From positions 1 to 57,339 of the forward strand of contig NZ_JAGKJI010000043.1 in NCBI RefSeq assembly GCF_020329485.1: 57,339 nt of DNA, written 5' to 3'. Shown in pieces: positions 6,908 to 13,848 of this stretch (positions are counted from its first letter, which is position 1; each line of letters begins with the position of its first letter). The DNA is from Bradyrhizobium cenepequi. GTDB taxonomy: Bacteria > Pseudomonadota > Alphaproteobacteria > Rhizobiales > Xanthobacteraceae. The notes under the pieces were generated by a model that was not told where the DNA came from, made no database searches, and saw nothing but the letters and a program-made list of their open reading frames with translations. A program made the translations under genes and the position numbers.

Positions 6908-7541
6908 TGATGCAGTCCGCCAAGGATCGGACGACAGATAATGCATCCGGCTGTCTCGACGGAACGTGATATCGGCGCATCCTTGTTCAAGGACAAGTGA
7001 ATGCGCGTGGCGTTGTAGTAGCTCATGTACAACAGCAGCCTGCGAGGGAGGTCCCCTCCTCCGCGCCATATACTTGGCGACGCTGGTCTGGCCAATGTCG
7101 ATGCCGAGCTTGAGAAGCTCACCATGGATTCTGGGCGCTCCCCACCACGGGTTGGCGAGGCTCATCTCGCGGATCCGCCGGCGAATTTCCAGGGACCCTG
7201 GCGGTCGACCGCAGCGGCGTCGCGATTTCGAAACCGGCGCGGTGCCAGCGGATCACGGTGTCCGGTCGGACGATTGCCAGTGCATCATACATCTTGGGAA
7301 CCAGCCGGCAGACGCCTCCCAATATAAGTCTGTCAATTGACCCAAATGGAAGTCTCTTGGGATTGGCGCGCCGCATCACATGATTTGATGCCTCAGCACC
7401 AAAATCTCTGCCTCGAGCGTTGCGCGCGACCGTAGCAGATCGATCACCGCCCCAAAGATCAGTTTGCACAAATCCAACATCGAGCGGCAGCATCGCCCGA
7501 TTCCCGATCAAGCGCCAGCGGATTGGATTTACGATAGGGAC
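6875..7541 (-). mobile_element. IS-A copy 1, internally deleted (667 bp)
   Basis: The left end GTGCCTACCGTAAATCAAAT and the right end (reverse complement GTCCCTATCGTAAATCCAAT) are terminal inverted repeats, identical at most positions. Both are shared with copy 2 at 35904-36993. The transposase keeps its N-terminal region (RRANPKRLPFGSIDRLILGG), the AP(R)IHGELLKLGIDIG block up to ARRRGPPSQ, and the last 50 codons (HLSLNKDAPISR...GLHHQYGRI). About 423 bp between them, carrying the catalytic DDE core, are missing. It is a non-autonomous derivative with frameshifts. It lies against a truncated small gene on one side and a recombinase fragment on the other. Confidence 0.8.
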
Positions 7542-7888
7542 AGCCGCGACACCAAGGTCGCGAAATTCAACGGCGGCATTCCCCTCACCTACGGTCCCCT
7601 CGCCTATCTCCTGAAAAACCGCATTTATCTCGGCGAGATTCATCATGGCGGCAAATGGTTCGAGGGTGAACACCATGCCATACTGGACCGGCAGACCTTC
7701 GATCGTGTGCAGGATCTGCTCAAATCCAACACCAACGGGCGCAGGATAAAATCTTCCAAAAGCGGTGCCCTGCTTCAGGGCAAACTCTACGATGACAAGG
7801 GCAATCTCATGAGCCCGAGTTTCTCCAGCAAAAACGGCGTTCGGTACCGGTTCTATGTCAGCACGGCTCTACGCGGGCGCAAGGAAAA
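7542..7888 (+). pseudogene. serine site-specific recombinase, internal fragment
   Basis: From the IS-A right end the frame reads DTKVAKFNGGIPLTYGPLAY, LLKNRIYLGEIHHGGKWFEG, EHHAILDRQTFDRVQDLL and YRFYVSTALRGRKEKAGSS. This is the recombinase domain and the start of the zinc-ribbon region of a large serine recombinase, as in phage or ICE integrases. The N-terminal resolvase catalytic domain with its active serine is absent, cut off at the IS. The C-terminus is replaced at about 7888 by an ion-channel gene. Such recombinases normally excise or integrate mobile DNA, so this is debris of a former mobile element. Confidence 0.8.
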
Positions 7889-8265
7889 AGCCGGCTCGAG
7901 TCATCTTTGCCGTCACCAACCTCGCGGTATTTATCTTCGTTATGACCGCGATCGTTTACGAGACCCAAAAATCTCGAAACGATCAGATTACGAACTATGC
8001 CGATGCCTTGTATTTCACCGTCACAGCGCTGACAACCACTGGCTTTGGCGACATTACCCTGTCAGGCACGGTCGGCCGTCTGATCTCGGTCGTGATCATG
8101 ATTTTCGGCGTGACGCTGTTCTTCAATCTCGCCCGCGCACTGTTGAGCCCGAACAAGGTACGTTTTCCTTGCCCGACTTGCGGCCTGCAGCGCCACGATA
8201 GCGATGCCGTGCATTGCAAGGCATGCGGCACGATTCTAAATATTCCCGATGAAGGTTCGACGTAG
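7855..8265 (+). CDS. potassium-channel-like protein, N-terminally truncated
   Basis: Coherent channel sequence begins at about 7890 (RVIFAVTNLAVFIFVMTAIV), continues into the pore helix and selectivity filter TVTALTTTGFGDITL, then a second helix (LISVVIMIFGVTLFFNLARA), and ends in a zinc ribbon with two CxxC pairs (FPCPTCGLQRHD, HCKACGTILN). The TTGFGD filter is the K+-channel signature variant. Full-length relatives carry a voltage-sensor-like S1-S4 region of roughly 140 residues ahead of this, which is missing here. ATG 7855 lies inside the recombinase fragment in another frame, so any expressed protein would be a minimal two-helix pore with a foreign 12-residue start. Whether it is expressed is unknown. 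Confidence 0.65.
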   Translation: MSARLYAGARKKPARVIFAVTNLAVFIFVMTAIVYETQKSRNDQITNYADALYFTVTALTTTGFGDITLSGTVGRLISVVIMIFGVTLFFNLARALLSPNKVRFPCPTCGLQRHDSDAVHCKACGTILNIPDEGST

Positions 8266-8439
8266 CTGAACCGTGTGCGAGCAGCACGACATTCTCCAAG
8301 CTGAAACCTCGTCAGCAATCCGCTCTGTACGGCGAATTCCGCAATCTGCCCGCTATGGGTCACAAGCCGCAATGCTCACGGCGAGCAAATCACGTCAGCT
8401 CTGCCCGCGAAAGGCGACCTGAGCGAGACCTGCCAAATC

Positions 8440-8467
8440 CGTCGCGATGGGCCAAAACCGGAAGTCA
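8440..8467. repeat. dispersed GGGTCAAAA-CGG motif, copy 2
   Basis: CGCGATGGGCCAAAACCGG then AAGTCACGG matches the copy at 476-500 in 20 or more positions. It lies in a 236-bp intergenic stretch that otherwise shows nothing. Confidence 0.4.
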
Positions 8468-8501
8468 CGGGTAACGCGAGCCTAATTCGCTCTTCCGCGT
8501 C

Positions 8502-9746
8502 CTACCGAGAGGGAGCCACGTGCTCCGCGTGCCCGTCGATGATGGGGCCGACCCCCTCCCAATGCTCGCCGGTGAAGCGAAGCATTTGCATCTGCTCGAT
8601 CGGGTAAAAATCGGTCGGCGATGTCTTAACGCGGATTCCCGGACGGAGGGTGTCGATCCCGAAATCGAGATTGGCGACCACCTTCATGACGTTCTCACGG
8701 GTGAGGTCGTCGCCGCAGCGCTTCAAGACTTCCACCAGGCTGGTCGATATATTGTAGGCTCCCAGCGTGAAGCCATCAGATTTGTCGGCTTCCGGGTAAT
8801 ACCTTGCCATGAAGGCGCGGAATCGCTGCATGCCGGGATAAGAGTCCCATTGCGGGCCGGTGACATCCGTCGCGGAGTTGGCGCTGAGCATGCCCTTGGA
8901 ATTGTCAAGGCCGGCCGGCTTCAGCACGGCACCGATCGACGCGCCCACGACGGCCAGGATGTGAATCGGATGCCAGTCGAGTTCGGCGAGCTTCTTGATC
9001 GCCTGAGCCGCGTATTTCGGCGAGGCGATATTGATGAAGATGTCGGGTTTCGCGGTCTTGATCGCCACCACTTGCGAATCCACGGTCGGCGTGCCGACTT
9101 CATAGGCCTCGCTGACGACGACCGTCTTGTCGAACTTATCCCCCAGCACTTCCTTCAGGCCCAGAATGTAATCCCTGCCGAGATCATCGTTCCGAAAGAG
9201 CAGTCCGATCTTGGCGTTCGGATAGTGCTCCATGATGTAGGTCGCGTAGATGCGCGCCTCGGCGCGGTAGGTCGGCTGCCAGCCGATGGTCCATGGAAAA
9301 TGCTCGGGATCGCCCCAGCGCGAGGCGCCGGTGAGGGCAAACAATTGCGGCACCCGCATCGTGTTCATGTATTTCTGGATCGCGGCATTGGTGGCGGTGC
9401 CGACCCCTGCAAAGATCAGAAAGACGCCATCGCCCTCGACCAGCTGGCGCGCCTTCTCCACCGTCTTGGGCGGACTATAGGCGTCGTCATAGGAAATAAA
9501 GTTGATCTTGCGGCCATTGACGCCGCCATTGTCGTTGATCATCCGGAAATAGGCGCTCATCGTCTTTCCGAAGATGCCGTAGGCGGAGGCCGGCCCGCTA
9601 TAGGGCACGATATTGCCGATTTTGATTTCTGTGTCGGTGACGCCCGGATCGTATTTCTTTTGCGCGATGGCTGACATAGAGGCGACGGCGAGGATGAGTC
9701 CGGAGAGTCCAAACGTCCTGATGCATGCCTTGAGTGCGCGCTTCAT
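8502..9746 (-). CDS. ABC transporter periplasmic substrate-binding protein, Leu/Ile/Val type
   Basis: 414 residues from ATG 9746, which follows AAAGGAGGAG; the 18 upstream in-frame codons lack a site. Residues 1-29 are a signal peptide (FGLSGLILAVASMSAIAQ). The mature protein opens with VTDTEIKIGNIVPYSGPASA and contains the type I periplasmic-binding fold (Peripla_BP_6), e.g. GGVNGRKINFISYDDAYSPP and the hinge-region VGVGTATNAAIQKYMN-like block. Such receptors deliver branched-chain amino acids, or often aromatic and other carboxylates, to a LivHMGF-type importer. No permease or ATPase gene is adjacent, so it is an orphan receptor and the ligand is open. Confidence 0.9.
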   Translation of the reverse strand: MKRALKACIRTFGLSGLILAVASMSAIAQKKYDPGVTDTEIKIGNIVPYSGPASAYGIFGKTMSAYFRMINDNGGVNGRKINFISYDDAYSPPKTVEKARQLVEGDGVFLIFAGVGTATNAAIQKYMNTMRVPQLFALTGASRWGDPEHFPWTIGWQPTYRAEARIYATYIMEHYPNAKIGLLFRNDDLGRDYILGLKEVLGDKFDKTVVVSEAYEVGTPTVDSQVVAIKTAKPDIFINIASPKYAAQAIKKLAELDWHPIHILAVVGASIGAVLKPAGLDNSKGMLSANSATDVTGPQWDSYPGMQRFRAFMARYYPEADKSDGFTLGAYNISTSLVEVLKRCGDDLTRENVMKVVANLDFGIDTLRPGIRVKTSPTDFYPIEQMQMLRFTGEHWEGVGPIIDGHAEHVAPSR

Positions 9747-9926
9747 GAGTCTCCTCCTTTTGCAGCAGGCGACGTATGTGACGCAGTGTTGAAAGGGCAA
9801 ATCACGTCATGCTTCCCGGTATGAAACAGCGGACGCGCGGATGACCGTCGATGTAATGCTTCCAGGCCAGTGTGCGCCCGGCGCGGTTGGGCTGGGTGAG
9901 GACGGCGCCGTCAGGCACTTCCAAGG

Positions 9927-11150
9927 TTACCCCTTTCGAGTGGATGCCGCTGCCGGGCCGACGCCAATCTGCATCAAGTCTCGGCCAATGACGAGTTCGC
10001 CCGAGAAGCCCTTGCCTGCAGGCAGCAGTTGTTCTCGTGTAGCGTTGCCGGGCACAATGTGGCTGAGGACAAGTTTCTTGACGCCTGCCGCTTCAGCTAT
10101 TCCTCCAACCTCTTCAACCGGCGTGTGGGCGTTAAGCAGATGTTGCATCAAGCCTTCTTCGGCGCCCGAACGCGGCGTCGGAAAGAGACGATTGACCCAA
10201 CTCGTCACAATGACTTCGTGAACGAGAATGTCTGCGCCTTTTGCTAGTTTAATTAGATTCTCGCTGCGCGCCGTATCGCCGGAGAACACGATAGACCCAT
10301 CGTCAGTGTCGAAGCGGTAAGCGAATGCAGGCCAGACCGGAGCGTGATCCACCAGGGTTGCGGAAACACGAACGCGATCGTCCTCAAAGAATTTGAACGG
10401 CTCCATCTGGGGAGAGGGGGTTTCATTGGGCGATTTGAAGCCGTCAATTGGCGGGATACTGATGTCGTGCACCTCGACCAACGCTTCGAGGCTCCGTTTA
10501 CCGTTGTCGCGCATTCGGTCGTTCAAATCTGTCGCGAACGCCTGATAAAGGTAGCCCGTCATATCTTTGGTGCCGGGCGTCGGATTATCGGGACTAATAA
10601 TTGGAGCAGTGGGGGTCGGAGAGCCAGGCAGTGAAAAGATAGGCTCCATTTGGCCGCGCCGACCCGGACCAAAGACCTTGAGGGGTGAGGATGGGCGGTC
10701 GAGCCCGGTGAACAGCCCGAACAGCAACAGATTCGGATAATCGACCGTATGATCGGAATGGAGATGGGTCAGAAAGAGCGCTCTCAAGCTTGAGCCCGTA
10801 ACGGTCCGGCTACTTGCCGGCGATACCGCTTGCTGAAGGCGTCTGCCGACCCCCTCGCCGCAGTCCACGAGATAATAGGCGTCGCCAACAGCCACGGCCG
10901 ATGAGATGCCACACTGGTCCGAATTGGGCCACCATGTGGGACCACCTGCAGTGCCTAACAAAAGAAGCCTGGTCGCACTCGCTGCGTCTCCGGATAATTG
11001 TGCGAGCTGAATTTGTGTGTCCAGACTGCCGTCGCCTGCGACTGCGGAGCACATCATCGGCGCGATAAGGCTTGCTCCAACGGCGCTTCCCACGATGAAG
11101 CCACGGCGGGTGAGCGCTTGCCGAACGGCATGTCCGATCAGATTGCACAT
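9927..11150 (-). CDS. Tat-exported metallo-beta-lactamase-fold hydrolase
   Basis: ATG 11150 is chosen because GAGGA lies eight bases upstream; in-frame starts at 11156 and 11171 are possible. The N-terminus carries a twin-arginine signal (LTRRGFIVGSAVGASLIAP). The MBL core follows: RLLLLGTAGGPTWWPNSDQC, YLVDCGEGVG, the metal motif THLHSDH (about residues 128-134), the SGDTA aspartate motif and a late histidine in LVLSHIVPG. The arrangement fits the RNase Z/arylsulfatase (AtsA)-like branch acting in the periplasm; the substrate is not deducible. It is divergent from the regulator at 11345, with 194 bp between them, so control by that regulator is possible. Confidence 0.85.
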   Translation of the reverse strand: MCNLIGHAVRQALTRRGFIVGSAVGASLIAPMMCSAVAGDGSLDTQIQLAQLSGDAASATRLLLLGTAGGPTWWPNSDQCGISSAVAVGDAYYLVDCGEGVGRRLQQAVSPASSRTVTGSSLRALFLTHLHSDHTVDYPNLLLFGLFTGLDRPSSPLKVFGPGRRGQMEPIFSLPGSPTPTAPIISPDNPTPGTKDMTGYLYQAFATDLNDRMRDNGKRSLEALVEVHDISIPPIDGFKSPNETPSPQMEPFKFFEDDRVRVSATLVDHAPVWPAFAYRFDTDDGSIVFSGDTARSENLIKLAKGADILVHEVIVTSWVNRLFPTPRSGAEEGLMQHLLNAHTPVEEVGGIAEAAGVKKLVLSHIVPGNATREQLLPAGKGFSGELVIGRDLMQIGVGPAAASTRKG

Positions 11151-11344
11151 CGTTTTCATCCTCGCGAACAAAAGAAGCTTTCGGAACGCACCGGAGTCTA
11201 GTGCCCTGAAATGCGTGAGAATACGTCTGGTCGGTAGTCCGCGCCTTCAGAAGGGCTTCTTTTTCCTTACCGCCATCTTGTTTTTCCCTGCCAATCCATG
11301 TGTTAGCTTCCATGGCGAGCCCGCCGAGACTGCCGGAGCAGCGA

Positions 11345-12922
11345 ATGCGCTATCAGTTCGAGGACTATGCGCTTGACACCGACCGGCGAGAATTGTGCCG
11401 ACGAGGTGACGTTGTGCGGCTCGAGCCGCAAGCCTTCGACCTTCTGGAGTACCTGATCCGAAACCGCGGGCGCGTGGTCAGCAGGGGCGACTTGATCGCC
11501 TCTGTCTGGGCGGGGCGGATCGTCTCCGACTCGGCCATGACGACCCGCATCAACGCAGCACGATGCGCGATTGACGACAACGGCAAGGCGCAGCGCCTCA
11601 TTAAGACCGTGCCTCGGAAAGGCATCCGCTTCGTAGGCACGGTGCTAGAGGAAGAGGCCGGCGGGGCGGAGGTCGGCTCGCGACCGTCGGCCCCCTATCC
11701 CTCCCTGCCAGACAAGCCCTCGATCGCCGTTCTCGCCTTCACCAACATGAGTGGAGACCAGGGGCAGGAGTATTTCAGCGACGGCATTACCGAGGATATC
11801 GTCACCGAGTTGTCCCGGTTCGCCGAGCTGTTCGTCATCGCCCGGAACTCGAGCTTCCGGTTCAAGGGCAGATCACCGGACATACGCCAGGTTGGCCGTG
11901 AGCTCGGCGTGCGCTACGTCCTCGAGGGAAGCATCCGTCGTGCGGGCGATCGCGTCCGCATCGCCGCTCAGCTCATCGATGCCGTTACCGGCGCGCAGCG
12001 TTGGGGCGAGCGTTACGACCGTGAGCTGAAGGACGTCTTCGCTGTCCAGGATGAGGTTTCCCGTACGATCGTCTCGATCCTGATGGTCCATGTAAACAAG
12101 GCCGAGGCCGAACGCACACTTTTGAAGCCGCCAGCGACCTGGCAGGCACACGATTTTCTGATGCGCGCTTCGGATGTTTGGTCGGCGCGCAACGCGGACG
12201 ACCCTCACGAAGCGCGGCGCAGTCTCTATGAAGCGCGACGTCTCCTTGATCGCTCCATTTCCCTCGACCCGAACTACGCTCGCGCCTATGCCATGCTTTC
12301 ACAGACTCACCTAGTTGCCTGGGCCCAGCCGCTGGATGAAGACCACCTGAACCCTGCCGCGCTCGAACGCGCGCATCGCTTCGCTCGAAAGTCCCTTCAG
12401 TTTGGTCCCGACCTGTCGATCGCACATGCCCAGCTCGGAGGCGTGCTGAGCTTCGAAGGCCAGCATGAGCAAGCCATCGCCGAGTTCGAGAAGGCTGTTG
12501 CGCTGAACCCGAACTTTACGGATTGGTGGTTCGGCATGGCGCTACTCCGCGCGGGAGAGCCTGCGAGGGCCATCACGGTCATCGAGACGCACATACGCTA
12601 TGATCCGTTTTGTTCACCGTGGGCACTGGGCCAGTTGGGGCTCGCCTACTATACGCTGAGGGAGTATTCGAAGGCGCTGCCTCCTCTCCGCGAACTTGCG
12701 TTGCGGGTCCCAAGCAAGAGGCAAGGTCACGTCTGGCTGGCCGCAAACCTCGCGCAGCTCGAACAGCTCGATGAGGCCCACGCAGAAGCCGCCGAGATCC
12801 TGCGGATCGATCCGAAGTACACGATCGATGGCACGCAGAGGAAACTGGCGCTGTTCAAACGCACCGAAGATATCGAGCATTTCCTTGATGGCCTGCGCAA
12901 GGCGGGCCTACCTGAGAAATAA
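11345..12922 (+). CDS. winged-helix (CadC/OmpR-type) regulator with TolB-like and TPR domains
   Basis: 525 residues from ATG 11345 (GGAG upstream). Residues 1-98 form an OmpR-type winged helix (YQFEDYALDTDRRELCRRGD, RLEPQAFDLLEYLIRNRGRV, PRKGIRFVG). Residues 125-250 carry the TolB/adenylate-cyclase-associated block KPSIAVLAFTNMSGDQGQEY then FSDGITEDIVTELSRF and RYVLEGSIRRAGDRVRI. The C-terminal half has TPR repeats (EQAIAEFEKAVALNPNF, EEYSKALPPL-like). No transmembrane segment separates the parts. This architecture is frequent in rhizobia, where it is usually called adenylate-cyclase-like although no cyclase domain is present. A DNA-binding regulator sensing through protein contacts is the likely role. 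It may control the divergent MBL gene. Confidence 0.85.
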   Translation: MRYQFEDYALDTDRRELCRRGDVVRLEPQAFDLLEYLIRNRGRVVSRGDLIASVWAGRIVSDSAMTTRINAARCAIDDNGKAQRLIKTVPRKGIRFVGTVLEEEAGGAEVGSRPSAPYPSLPDKPSIAVLAFTNMSGDQGQEYFSDGITEDIVTELSRFAELFVIARNSSFRFKGRSPDIRQVGRELGVRYVLEGSIRRAGDRVRIAAQLIDAVTGAQRWGERYDRELKDVFAVQDEVSRTIVSILMVHVNKAEAERTLLKPPATWQAHDFLMRASDVWSARNADDPHEARRSLYEARRLLDRSISLDPNYARAYAMLSQTHLVAWAQPLDEDHLNPAALERAHRFARKSLQFGPDLSIAHAQLGGVLSFEGQHEQAIAEFEKAVALNPNFTDWWFGMALLRAGEPARAITVIETHIRYDPFCSPWALGQLGLAYYTLREYSKALPPLRELALRVPSKRQGHVWLAANLAQLEQLDEAHAEAAEILRIDPKYTIDGTQRKLALFKRTEDIEHFLDGLRKAGLPEK

Positions 12923-12998
12923 ACTGACCGCTCGCAGCCCCAAATCTCTCGCCCGGAACGTCAGCTTCTCCTAACATCGGTACCGCGAGGGAAGGGCT

Positions 12999-13022
12999 GC
13001 TTCGGGTCAAAAACGGAAGGAC
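12999..13022. repeat. dispersed GGGTCAAAA-CGG motif, copy 3
   Basis: CTTCGGGTCAAAAACGGAAG in the 224-bp gap after the regulator gene shares the core of copies 1 and 2. The rest of the gap shows nothing. Confidence 0.35.
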
Positions 13023-13146
13023 CCGGCGCGGTTGAAGCAGGTCAGCTTTTCCTCCGGCAGCTGACCTGGGCTTAGGCCTGAGCTGCTGACCGGTGCAGAG
13101 GGTCGCGGCTTCGCGCATCGGATGTTATGGAACAGTGGTGCATTCA

Positions 13147-13390
13147 CTAATAGGCTAATGACTCAATCTTGATGATGGTGACTGGATCTCCGCCAGCCCG
13201 TGGCGGAGGTGGCATGCCCCAGCGCATCATGACCATCTCGCGCTCGCCACCATCGTTGCGCACCACTGCCGCCGGATAGTCGGGAAACACGCTCGGCATC
13301 GGCGGCAGATTGCCGACGTACCTGTTGATGGCGCGAAACAGCGCGATGATCGCGGGCTTGGTTCGTGGTGATGCTGTAGAGATTGCACAT
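13147..13390 (-). pseudogene. SRAP (YedK/HMCES-type) N-terminal half, frameshifted and truncated
   Basis: The start ATG 13390 gives MCNLYSITTNQA, the exact SRAP opening in which Cys2 forms the DNA-protein crosslink at abasic sites. Near 13355 the sense shifts to another frame (IIALFRAINRYVGNLPPMPS, VFPDYPAAVVRNDGGEREMV, MRWGMPPPP, then DPVTIIKIESLAY) and stops at 13147. That is about 80 residues, where a full protein has 200-260. The middle and C-terminal parts are absent. The C-terminal half of another SRAP gene is found at 2963-3120, but the two pieces need not come from one gene. Confidence 0.8.
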
Positions 13391-13399
13391 GCCGTGGCC

Positions 13400-13800
13400 C
13401 TATTGATGAGCGTTCGCATCGTCTGAACAATTGGTCGGGCATCCCCCCGCTCGGATGAAGGCCCGGTATAGCCACGGCTCGACGTAGCTGCCTTTCCACA
13501 TCCCTCGGACGATATATTCAGCGTCGCGTTGAGCAGCATTGTACTTGCCCTTTGAATGCTGCGGCCAGTCCAGCGCTAGACCGTTCCGCACCAGCCATTC
13601 ACCGATATCGGCGCCATCCACCGAGCATGTCGCTACTGTTCTCCCGTACCGGTCCAGGCTGATCGGCATGCAGTCTGACCGGCCGCTTCGCGATAAAGGC
13701 GTCAAGGTCGTTCTCCGCCTGCACACCGCAGCGGTACTGCAAGCTGTCCTCGCCCCGGCAAAACTGCGTGCTCTCAGGTGCGTCAATGTCGTGCCGTGGA
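13400..13800 (-). pseudogene. staphylococcal-nuclease-like (thermonuclease) gene, frameshifted
   Basis: One frame (about 13795-13672) reads DIDAPESTQFCRGEDSLQYR, CGVQAENDLDAFIAKRPV, containing the IDAPE motif of the SNase fold. The sense then jumps frame to CMPISLDRYGRTVATCSVDG, ADIGEWLVRNGLALDWPQ and KGKYNAAQRDAE...GMWKGSYVEPWLYR, with the typical DRYGR arginine and the W-W-P ending, to the stop at 13400. The 5' end with the signal peptide is also missing. SNase-like proteins are exported phosphodiesterases needing Ca2+. The frameshift lies near 13670. Confidence 0.8.
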
Positions 13801-13848
13801 TTGACGCTGCTGCGCTAGGCGTGGGGAATGCGGCTTAAGCCGCTGTCC

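Noticed and set aside
8520..9674. 384-codon plus-strand frame opposite the ABC substrate-binding protein
   Set aside because: Antisense shadow: no ribosome-binding site, no family, and the opposite strand encodes a complete periplasmic receptor.
13830..13843. Perfect palindrome GCGGCTTAAGCCGC at the end of the zinc-hook ATPase gene
   Set aside because: It has no loop or T-run and is isolated, so neither a terminator nor an operator can be supported.
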